Assembly: GCA_017979445.1 (NCBI GenBank)
Contig: CM030716.1
Span: 9,795,974-9,859,973 of the forward strand
Reading direction: 5' to 3'
DNA length: 64,000 nucleotides
Source: Akebia trifoliata
Taxonomy: Eukaryota > Streptophyta > Magnoliopsida > Ranunculales > Lardizabalaceae
Shown: positions 47,741-59,800 of the stretch, one piece after another
Layout: each line of letters begins with the position of its first letter
Numbering within the stretch: the stretch's first letter is position 1
The notes under the pieces: generated by a model
The model's database searches: none
The model's input: only the letters and a program-made list of their open reading frames with translations
Told to the model about the DNA's origin: nothing
Program-made: the position numbers and the translations under genes

Positions 47741-47749
47741 CTTATCAAT

Positions 47750-48552
47750 GACCGTGTACTATACTAATAGTAGTCCACACAGACCAATGCTCTACAGAGA
47801 CAAATACTTCCAGCCCACACAATCTATCAAGCAAAGCATGGTGGCCAAGTTTCCTAGGAGTTGTAAGGTGTGCAAATAGTTGACGTAGAACTAGGATTTC
47901 ACTGAAGAGGAAGTACAATAAATTAGGGATTTAAGTCTTTGGCATTGGCCAAGGTGGAATGGAGGAATGGGTTTCGTTTAGCTGACCCCAAATCTTTTTG
48001 GCCAAAGGTTTTGTTGTCTTCAAGATTGTTACACACTTAAGGATTTTAAGGACTGAAACATGAAACCAATCCAAGGTTGTAAGGTTTCAAACGAGACCGA
48101 ATGCAATAAAAATAAAAATAAAAATCTGGAAATAGAGTTTAATCATACCATGCAACTGCCAAGAAAACCTCCCTAACAAATGCTTTTCAAACTGCTAATT
48201 GATCCAAAAATGGGAGATGAAACAGTAATGTGTAAGGAAATAACAAAAGAGCTCCTCCCAGCAGTAATTATTCACTAAAGGGATGAATTCTAAGAAAAGC
48301 ATATCATAAGGACTGAGTTATAGTTTTTGTTCCGATAGTTAAAAAGGTGAGACAATTGAATCAGATAAAAGATCCAAAATATATTATTCTGTACAAAACA
48401 AAATGCCTAACTTACATGTTGCCGCTAAAAGTTAATTATTATTCCCATGGCTATCGACAACCCATAAAACAGTATCCGCCTCGATGTTTACCAATAACTA
48501 GAGCCCATCTGATTAATGGTATGCTACACCCAGCCAGCCAGCCCAAAAACTC
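47750..48552. other. Intergenic DNA downstream of the PCO gene
   Basis: This is the likely 3' flank and part of the 3' UTR of the minus-strand cysteine oxidase. No other gene is recognised. Confidence 0.5.
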
Positions 48553-50801
48553 TCAAATTCTAATAATGGGACCTTTGTACACCCCTCTTCGAACTACAAA
48601 GTTGTCGGGGGGCTGAAACTCTTCCAACCAAGTCACTTCAGAGGCCTGTATTTCACTTGACTCGACAATACCTTTAACAAATCCATTGGAACAATTATGA
48701 TATGAGATTTGGAATTTCAATAAGAGAAAAAAAAAAAAAAAAAGAGAGAGAAATTCTATTGCCATCCCAATTCATATGTAAAAATCACCAAAGAATTAGC
48801 ACACATCTTGCGGTGGTGTTACCAAAAGTTGGTGTGACAATAGAAGCTCTCGAAAAAAAAAACAGGGGTAAATATGATCAAAAGGTATGAAATTACCAGG
48901 TAGATTCTTTCTGGGAGAAATCCGGAAATATGAACAGTGTCGCCCATCTTCAGAGGAGTAGGGAGGTGATAAAATATCAAAGAGAGCGCATGGAGTTACA
49001 GCTTGGAAGCTATGAATGTTTCCACCAGTTGTAGGGTAAAGAACAGTTGTACCGCATGGTGCAGACATTTCATTATCTTTGACGAGCTTTGCGGGTCTTG
49101 CTGCTAGTCTCCACCAAAATATAACATTGTAAAAATATATAATATGAAAAGAAGATAAAGAAGAACAAAGAATATCCATATTTAGAAGACAATTAGCAGA
49201 AATTATCATAAGAGAAAATCCAACAAAGTTGTTCAACATTAATGCCACGAGTGAAAACCAATATAATCTCAATCAACCTTAACCTAGATACATATAAGAA
49301 ATCATAAATCTTTTATACCAAGCAATGTCGGTCTCTATGGTCTTCATTAATGGTTGTTTTGCACCAATATGCTGTCTCTCGTTTTGTATTTCCTAGGCTT
49401 GCCACTCACATCTCAGTATACCTGTCCAGGCATTGCGCATTCTATTTGTTGTTTCTCAATATCGAAACATCTTGCTCCATAAAACATAACCGTTCTTATC
49501 ATCACTCAATTAAGTTTTTCCCTTTGGAACGATCCGTACATGTAGCTCTCATAAACTCCAAGACGACATCTCTGCTTGACCTAATTTTATTTTTTTCGGT
49601 AGCTTTGAGTGTGAAGATGGGGTTTCAATCCAAGTCTGGGACTACCAGACAGACTTTACCACCTCACTGAGGTGGCACATTCAAAAATTTATTCCAGTTA
49701 GAGATAATCGACCTGAAAAGAGAAATGACTGCTATGTGGTATCACCTTGAATCAATCTCACTGCGCCTTATCTTCATGCATGTTCTTACTAAAGTTGCAG
49801 TATATAGACTTACTCCAAAACCCTTGGATTCCAGAGTACCCCCTCCATATCTCTAGTTTCACTCACTTTTGCATTTACCCATCTCTAGTCACATAGATAA
49901 TACAACGTCATCTACAAACAACATCCACCAAGAAAACTCATCTTAAGTAGGAGCAGTTAATTAATATCACTAAAAATTATATTACTGCTTAAAATTAAAA
50001 GAGAAGGGAATGAGCAATCCCCATAACCCTAATTTCCTTGTTAAACTACACTCCATCCTCTCTTTTTTCTCCCCTTCTTCCTTCAACTCGCCATTCTTTT
50101 TCTACTATTAACCATTGTGTTTCATTGTTCACATAGGGAATAGCCCATTGACTGCCTGTATTTATATCAAGGGATCCCAAAATACATATATGCGATATTA
50201 ATATGAAAATGTAGATAGATTCTTTATTTAATGAATTTCGAAACAAAGATATGGATACAATTGTCTTACAATAGACTAATGGAAAATGACCTCATTACCT
50301 CATCTTCAACATGAAACCAAAAACCCTCTATTTCTCTTCGTAAAATCAGTCATCTCCAACCATTGCATAAAATTTAGTTATCAAAAGGATAGGATTTTAA
50401 TGTACAAGATGATGAAAATTTTAATTTTGATAAAAAATTCTAAGTTTTCTACAAGAGATTTAGGCAATGTTCAAAACGATGGATAAAAGATGAAGTTAAA
50501 TAAATTAAAATTATTTTACTAAAAAGTAAAAGAGTTTGAAGATATCTAGTTTTATGATGAAAAAGTAAGGATTTTATATTACAAATTGAAAATGAGGATG
50601 TTTAGGTTTCTTTATTGTTAGTCTAGAAAAGAAAACCAAGGTCAAAGGGGCATGTTGTTAGTTTAAGAAAGCAGGGGTATCCAAAATATTCACCAATTTA
50701 ACAGAGGGGTGCCTAAATCACCATAAAGCTTTTGAAAAGGTTGGGGAACAAGGTTAAAGGGGGTATGTGGGGTATCAAAAATATTCACAAAACATATCTA
50801 T

Positions 50802-50836
<35 letters not shown>

Positions 50837-53800
50837 CCAAACAGTAGGGTGGTGATATGTACCTATATCATGGAATGTAGTTTAATTAAATTAGGTGAGA
50901 AGCATAAGATCATCGCTTAGGAGTGTTTGTGTTTAAGTGAAAAATGTAGAAGATGGGTATCTTGTACGAGGAATGTGGGGTAATTTATAATAACTAATTC
51001 CTATTTAATAGGAAATTAAATAGGAATGAGTAGTTAGGACTCTTTATTATTTAATTCTCCTAATCTGTATAAAAAAATTTGCATAGAAATATTATGAGAA
51101 TCCTTTGGATTTTAAAGACTAACCATCTCGAAGTGATTTTGGAGGTCTAATCTCCATTGAATAAGATCATTATCTGTGCTTTCTTTTTTTTATTATTATT
51201 TTTTATGTTCGCTAAAAATTAGGTATGTAACAATTGATATCAAAGCGCAATGATCCTCAAAGACTTGGATCAAACTAATTATTGTTCGTGCTTATCATTC
51301 CACAATGGAGAACAGTGTCTAGAATGAAACAGTCCAGGCAATGTAGGATGATTTGAAGGCATGTTGTCATCGTATTGAAGAATTGATCAAGGGTTGGAAA
51401 ACTATCAGTCACATATTGGACAACATGTTGTCACACTTCTAAAGATGTTACTACAAGTGAAAATCATCCTCAATTTCACGTGGAGGCTTCTAACATTGTC
51501 GATGTCATTGAAGATGTGGAAAGATTCAATTTTGTTGACATTGTCGATTACCAAGATCGTTCAATTGACCCTCCCATAATCATGATCGTTGATAAAGCTT
51601 CTATTATTGAAAGATATTCGAAAATTGATTCTATTCTTCCTATTGAATTCAAGGTGTACATCACCAAGCCATCAACTATTTTTAGAAAATGCTAATAAAA
51701 TGAGATCCATGACAATGATCGGGATGACATCATTAATTTTAAGAGACAAGTAGCTTAGAAGATGAGTGTTCAGATGGATGTATTTAATTCCAATATTATT
51801 TCGGATTCGGGAGGCTCAAACCTTGAGGACAAGGCTATTTTTAAGAAGTGTGGAATGTTACTACCGAAATTAAAAGGGGATGGGAGTAATGTATTTTTAC
51901 TATATCTTTTGTATGAGATCATTACTAGTTGTGTTTATGTGGGAAATGGAAAGGAGTTGTCTCTACGTGGGTAGACTAGGAGGGTAATTAGGTTACTTGA
52001 GTGGGTAGGTTAGTGAGAGAATTATCCTCTTTAGTAGGAAGTGGTAGCTATTGTAAGAAAGTGGACTCTATATTTTTAATATCCACGATTGCATGAAATA
52101 TTATGCAGAAAAGTACTATTATTGAGGGTGGATGACTTGTAGTGATTAGCAGTGGCTGCTGGGTTTTAGATTGGGACTCTTCCATCTTCTTACTTGGGTT
52201 TACCATTGGGAGCTCCGTGCAATAATAAGTTTATGTGGGACTCGGTAGTTGAGATGGTTAGTAGGTGCCTGAGTTGTTGGAAAGCGAAGTACTTGTCAAA
52301 ATGGGGGAAGTTAACGTTATTGAAGAGCGCACTCTATCAAGCATTTCGATTTATTCTGTCTTAATTCAAGATGCCGACTTTTGTGAAAGTAAAATTAGAA
52401 AAACTGTTCTGGGAGTTCCTTTGGCATGATATATATAAAGGTAAAAGGAAGTTCCATCTCATTCGATAGAAAAAGGTATGTTATCCAAAGCATAAAGGTA
52501 ACTAGGGGGGTGAGAACTTTGATGACTATGAATAAGGCATTGCTAGGTAAATAACTTTGGAGGTTTAGGAAGGAACCAAATAATTTATAGAGATCAGTGG
52601 TGGTGGCTAAATTTGATGAGAGTGAGTTTGGGTGGGAGAGCAGTTAGATGTGGGGTACTTTTGGATCTGGGATGTGGGGTGTGGAGAGGGATCTCAAAGA
52701 TATTGGATGTGTTTCGTGTTTCGTCAGAAAGTGAGTTATAAGGTAGGGATTGGGAGTCATGTACAATTTCGAGAAGACCCTTGGTATGGGATAGGATTTT
52801 AAAAGACAACTTTCCTCTTCTTTATGAGTTATCTTCAAAGAAAGAGGATCTTATTTCCAAGTTTGTGGTGGAAGAGCAAGGGATGTTCGGCTAGGACTTG
52901 GGGTTTAGAAGGGCTTTCGACGATTAGGAAGTGGACGAATTAGCTTCTTTGATGGATGTTGTCTCAGAGTTGCAAATCCGCGCGGGAGTGGTTGATAGTA
53001 GGATATGAAAGGAAACAAAAGATGGAAGCTTTTTAATGCATTCGTTTTATAGATCTTTGTAGGAGGCCAGTGGCATTGCTTTTCCGACAGCAGCAATTTG
53101 GGGTCTGAAAGTCCTGTCTAGGATTACTTTTTTGGACAATGGCTTGAGACAACATTCTTACATTTGATATACTCATTCCCAGGGGTTTTTGCTCTCCAAA
53201 TTTTTGTTTTGTGTAGGAGTGATGGGGAGTCTGTGAGTCATCTCTTATTTCATTGTTCAATAGCCACAAAGGTATGGGGTACTTTTGGGGTATCTTTGGT
53301 GTGGTGGGATGCCTTCTACGGTTGGTAAGGAATCTATTGGAATCTTGGCTCATATTGGGAAACTCTTTTCTTGGGGCAAAAAGAATCTTGTGGTCCCTTA
53401 CACCATTTGCGGTATGTTGGGGCATTTGGAAATAAAGAAATCACCATGTTATTTATGGGAAGGAGGCCTCTTTGCACGACATTTTAGTAATCTATAAAAG
53501 GGCTTATGTGCTATTAGTGTATAGTCTTTGCATAGTTCAAAGAGATTTTCTTTGATGATTTCATGGGGAGATGGGACTGGGTTTGTAACTTGTAGTCCGC
53601 AATAGTTTTGGGTTATGCTTTGTTGTTTTCTTTTCCTTCATAATTTCTCTGTGGTCATCTCATCCAAATTATTAATATATTTGCATTTACCTATCAAAAA
53701 ACAGTATTATTATTGAGTCCTAATTGGATTTGGAGACTAACGATCTCGAATCAGTTTTGAAGGACTGATCTCCCTCGAATGAGATCATTCTCAATATTTT

Positions 53801-56800
53801 TCCTCCTTTTATCTTTTATTTTGAAATCTAATTGAAATACATACGTATCAATATTTTTATGTACCTAATTTTTAGATAACATTATATATATATATATTAA
53901 AAGGAAGAAATGATAGATAATGATCTCATTCGAGAGAGATCGGACCCCCAAAACCGATTTAAGATGGTTAGTCTCCAAAATCCAAAGGATTCTCATAATA
54001 ATTCTCTGCAAATTTTTTTTTTACAGATTTGAATTTTAACAACCCATTCTTATTTAATTTCCTATTAAATAGGAATTAGTTACCCTAAACTACGCCACAT
54101 TCTACGTACAAGATACCCATCTTCTACATTTCCCATTTAAACACAATCACTCCTAAGCACTTATCCTATGCTTCTCACCCATTTAATTAAACTACATTAT
54201 TCCATAATATAGGTAGGTTTCATTCCACTCATCTTGAAAAACGACCTTGTCCTCGAGGTCGAAATGTGAAAATATTGTAGAATCTTGAAATCTCTCACTA
54301 ATAAAAGTTCGTTCTTCAAATTCTAGTCATCTTCAAATGTTCCCGTGAACTCTATGCACTTCTCAAATCATAAGAAAAGTAAAAGTGATCGCTTCGAGGG
54401 AATATTCTCCTAATAACCGCTTCGAGATGGTTTTCCTCCATCCTTTAGCCTTCACAAGATCCTCGTCGTTCATTGAGCCCACAACCTTGAGCCCAAGAAA
54501 GTGTTTTGATACCAATTGTTACGTATCGAATTAGATTAGAGCACAAAAATAATAAAAGAGAAAAAAAAAATTGAGAATGATCTTGTTCGAGGGAAATCAA
54601 ACCTCCAAAGTTAACCAATTCGAGATGGTTAGTCTCAAAATCCAAAAGGACTCTTATAGTAATTCTCTAGATAATTTCATTAAGCTAAAAAGGATTTTAA
54701 ATACAAAGAAAATATAACTACCCTAACTACACATTACCCCATTCTCTCACTCTTACACAAACTACTTCTCTGAACTACCCACTCTCTATACTCTTAAAAA
54801 TCTACCCACATAAAACTCTACAATCTCATAACTACAGCCGCACTCTTTTATAAGTAATGATTCCATGCTTCATACATCTAATTAACTACTCCCATATAAG
54901 AAATTATCTTATACATCCTTACACAAAATTAAATTACACCTCTCCATACGTGTAGGAACGTTTCATTCCATCCCTCTTGAAAGTGACCTTGTCATCAAGG
55001 TTGAAATTTGAAAATATTGTAGAATCTTCAAATCTTTTATTGATTAAAGCTTATTCTTCAAATTATTGCCATCTTCAAATCTTCCCATGAACTCTATGTA
55101 CTTTTCAAATTGTAGGAAAAGCAAAGGTGATCATTTCGAGGGGATCTTCCTCCTAATAACCAATTTGAGGGGCTTTGCCTCCATCCTTTAGCCTTCACAT
55201 GATCATCGTCGTTCATTGAGCCCACAACCTTTATCCTAAGAAAGTGCTTTGATACCAATTGATACGTACCTATTTCAATTACATCTCAAAAGATAATATA
55301 AAAAGAGAAAAAAGATCAAGAATGATCTCGTTCAAGGGAGATAGGACCTCCAAAACCAATTCGTGATAGTGAGTCTTCAAATCAAATTGGGAGTCAATAA
55401 TATTTTTCTGCATAATACTTCACATAATTGTGGAGATTAAATAAATAGAGTCCTCTTTACTACAATAACTACCACTTCTTACAAAAGAGGATAAGTCCCT
55501 CACAAACCTCTCCACCCAATCTACCCACGAAAAGATAACTCCTTCCCATTTCTCACATAAGCACAACAAGTATGATCCCATACAACAAATACATTACTCC
55601 CATCCTCACCCCATGCTTCAAGGCCAACGCCCTCGTTGGCCCACTTTATGGTGACGCACTGGCCCCTTGGCCTTCTTTCCAAGTACTAGGTACCCTTTCT
55701 CTTTTTTCATAAGACGCCCCTTTCTAGACTAATCATGCTAACTTAATATGGATACCTCCCATATCCCATACTATGGAGAGCCCCCCCCCCCCCCCCTCTC
55801 TTTTCAAACCCTTCCATATCTCATACTATAGAGGAGCCCCTTGAATCAAACCTTGGACGTTGGGTTGCCACTGATACCAAATGTTAAGACCCAAACCAAT
55901 GCTCCAAAAATGCCTAGGCGTCAATAGAGTGGAAATTTAAGTCTTAACCTAAGGAGTGTAGCATACAACAGGTGGTAATTGAATAAATCAAAAAATGGGA
56001 CGAGGGGGAAAACATTTGAATTGGGTAGTTGGGGCAACACCACCAAAGGGGGCATATGATCAGCTTGAAAACATAATGAATCTAAAATAATCATCAAATT
56101 ATGAGGGTTTCTAAAATAGGCAAAAAATGATGGGGCAGTTGGCTCCACCCCTATACCAACACTGACAAACTTTATCCAACTTAGCAACAATTGGTACCTT
56201 TGATTCTATTATCCTAATCTTGCAAAGGTATTTACAATAGGTTTTCTTATCTTTCGTTTTTTTGAAAAATAGCACTATTTATATATTTTTGCAAACAAAT
56301 AAGAAAAATTGTTAGGCTTAAAGAAAATAATAAAAAAAGGCAATAAGAATGAAATAATGGACATAACACAAGTACACATTTTGTGGGACAAATTTCAAAT
56401 ATTGGAAGCAACAACCGAAAAAACAATCAAAACGAAGACATCGATGTCCAAAGCTTATGATCTTCCAAGACAGCTTCATGCATTGTACTTAACGTAATAT
56501 TGGATCCCATGAAGATAAAATAATTACTTCCATCAGGAGATGAGTAGAACTCAATATCATTATTATTCACGTCCTGTGAAACCATACCCTAACATGAAGT
56601 TTTAACATTGCAAAGAGAGACAAAATATGAAGACCCATGAGGACTTCATTGAAAGGAAAATCGTTTTGTATGGGTCAAGTGTGAAAGTGCAGTTTTGAAA
56701 GGATTGTCTTATGAAGTGGGACCTAACGGAGTAAAATATTGGAAAAATAAACAGTGTGAGCAGGAAGAGTTTTGTTTACAGGTTATCACTTCTAGAGATG

Positions 56801-59800
56801 TTCATGTGAACTAACATGTTGTTAGAACACAGAGGAAAGTAATTGGTGCCCCACGGTTCAAAAGGACCTTCTTGAAAAGTTTGAACTTTGAAGAATGTAG
56901 CATTTAACCTATACCTCAAGGGATTCAAAATGAGTCACGATTCTTAATAACTTTCGGGAGTTGAAAAAGGAACCCCAAAGGAATTTTTCTCAGTGAAGAT
57001 ATTTTATAACCAGCTTGCAAGATTGTCATAAGTTTTTTATTGAATCAATGTAAGGAAAGCAAGTTCCAACAAGAGTTAAAGTTCTCATACGGGACACTTG
57101 ATGGAAAAATTTAAACTTCCACTCAAATTTTCACCAAAAACTGACAATTCCGAACATGTGTGGAGCTTCTTCCTTTCAGCCCTAGGTAACTATATGCCCA
57201 TTAATATGGACATTCTAGTAAAACAGGATGCAAATCAAGCCAACAATCACGAACTCCAATGGAAATTTTGTAATTATTGGATTTTCACTTGTTTAAGTCT
57301 AGATTTATATTTTACCATTTTATTTTTATTAGGATTGGTGATGTAGATAGGCTTGCTGACACTTATCTCAATGCCTATGATCAAGTTAAGATGCATTGAA
57401 GGAAGAAATCAACAGCATTAACCGAATCAATTCTGTTTGACCGAGTCAACTCGACCCAAGCTTTGATCGGTCCATAAAACTTAGTCCAACTTCTATTAGG
57501 ACTCTTTCTTTTATTGAGTTTCTATTTTTTAAGTTTTTAAGTTGTCCTCGTTAATTTCTATTTCAATCTTAGAAAGTTTCTTTTCCTACTTAGTTTCTAA
57601 TTTGTTTTATGTTTAAAATTCGTTTTTATTCTTTTGGTTATAATTAGAAGTCCTTTTAGATGTCCAAATTAAGTTCTGATAGGATTAGAAGGTTAGTAAT
57701 ATATATTATAAATAGATTAGGAAGTTACCTTTTTAGTATTTTAAAAGGTTTCTAAGTTATTATGGAGTTATCTATATAAGGAACTCCAATAAACAAATTC
57801 AGGAAAGTAAGTTTTTTTAAGATTGATTTATAAAAAAAGAGACTTTTCTTCCCTTTCTTTTTTTTCTTTTTTTAAGCATAAGGGCCTGATATTGGTTCTT
57901 AATTTTAGTGTTTGCAATTGATTTCTATCAATTTCAAACCTAAATTGAAGTTTCTAGTTAATTTTACTCTACATAGAGATTCTTCATTACTCTTAGTTCT
58001 TGGGATTTCACCCTAGAACTAGATTTTTGACATAAACTCTAGGTTTGTGTGTTTTACCCTACATCAATTGGTTTTAAATTAGATAGATTATTACATTCTA
58101 GTTTTGACTCTTTTTTTTTTTGTTATTTCAAGAGTTTTATATGAGTTGAAGTATTATTCAAGTCACTTTTCTTTAGGCCTTATTCTAAGGGGTTGAAACT
58201 TGTCATATTATGTTGATTTTTGTATCGTTTAAAATATTATTCGGTTACCTATCCTATGAGCCCAAGATTTTGTAATTCTAACGAGTTTTAAAATAAATTA
58301 TGACAAAAATACGTATAGGGTATCAATTTGACATGGGATTTGCATATCAAGGTTAAAATTTAAGTCATGTTAGGATTAGGGTTTGAGTCTAACATGTGAG
58401 AGCCTATATATATGACTATAGTATGTTGGTGAGTTACCTCTTCCCTTCCTTCCTTTCCATTTAGGGAGTGAAAGTTGTTGTCGGGAACAAACTTTGAAGT
58501 AGAGAGCTACCTGCTAGGTTCAATCAAATCAATGAATCAAATTCACGACTCTCTTGATCTTTTCTCCGGATTTGAATCATGGTGTGAGACCAAAGTACCA
58601 TCTCTCTTCTTCACCGTCTTCCCATCTTTTCCATTTTTTTCTTTTAAATCATCCCTAACTCCTATCCATTCCCTATCAGATACCCTAAAACCTTCCCCAA
58701 AACTAGCAACCACCTAACCAAGCCTTTCTTGGTCCACAAGAAACCACCCAAACTTACCCTTTTTTTTTTCTTTTTGATAGATAAAAACTTACTCTATTTC
58801 ATCCAAACCTCATCCAAACTCTTTGCAAAATTTGGAAAGAGTCCAAAGCACCCAAGTCATAATTGATAAAGTTTTAGGTTCAATTTCCACTGGATGCACG
58901 CCAATGGGAACGTTCAATAAGTCTATTGAAATTGGCGTATCAATCTACAACCTTCAAACCCACCCTCTATCAAACTTTAACTCTATTTTATACCACCCTA
59001 AACCTAATTACAACACTCCATTGCAAAATTTTGTAACTATCCTTTAAAACATAAGCCAATTGGCCTTGTGAAATCTTTCACAATGGCCCAACAAAACCTT
59101 TTTCTTGAAACCCCCTTTCTATAGCTTTTATTTCTACTTCACCACCTAATTAGTCTTTCCACCACTCTTCCTAGAATAGAATAGACCTAAAATCAATAAA
59201 TCCTAGGTTGTGTCCTATATCATATAGTCGTTTTCACATGACCTTGAGGAGTACTGAAGTTAGGGTTGGAATGATCGGGAAGATTAATCCAAATGCTATA
59301 TGTTGGGGAGTTTGGAAATAGGCAACAATGGCATTTTTTAAGATCAATGTCATGAAAATCCAGAGATTTTTTTTTCAAACTGGAGCTTTGATGATTAGAA
59401 GGGTTTCTTCTCCAAAGAAATTTTAGATCTGAAGTACGAAGACTTTGTGTGTAATTGGGATTTTTTTGTCTTTGACTACGTAATTCATTTTCAGTTAGCC
59501 AAACTATTGGTCTAAGTGAAGAACAAATAATTGGATAAGACAATGACTGAGACGCGTGCCACATCTCTGGCTCCATGCATCCATATAATATTAAATGCTT
59601 TTCCCTTTTTTAACATCACTCAATATCAAATACAAAATATTTGTACTTATCATCATCATGATCATCACCACCAACACCCGCAAAGCCTTTTTCACAAAAT
59701 TTTGGGTCGGGCCCCATCAATTCTCTCCACAGCCATGTATTCTATCTTCTTATTGATCAAATAAATAATAAACAATAGCTTCTATCGTGCTTGATTAGGC

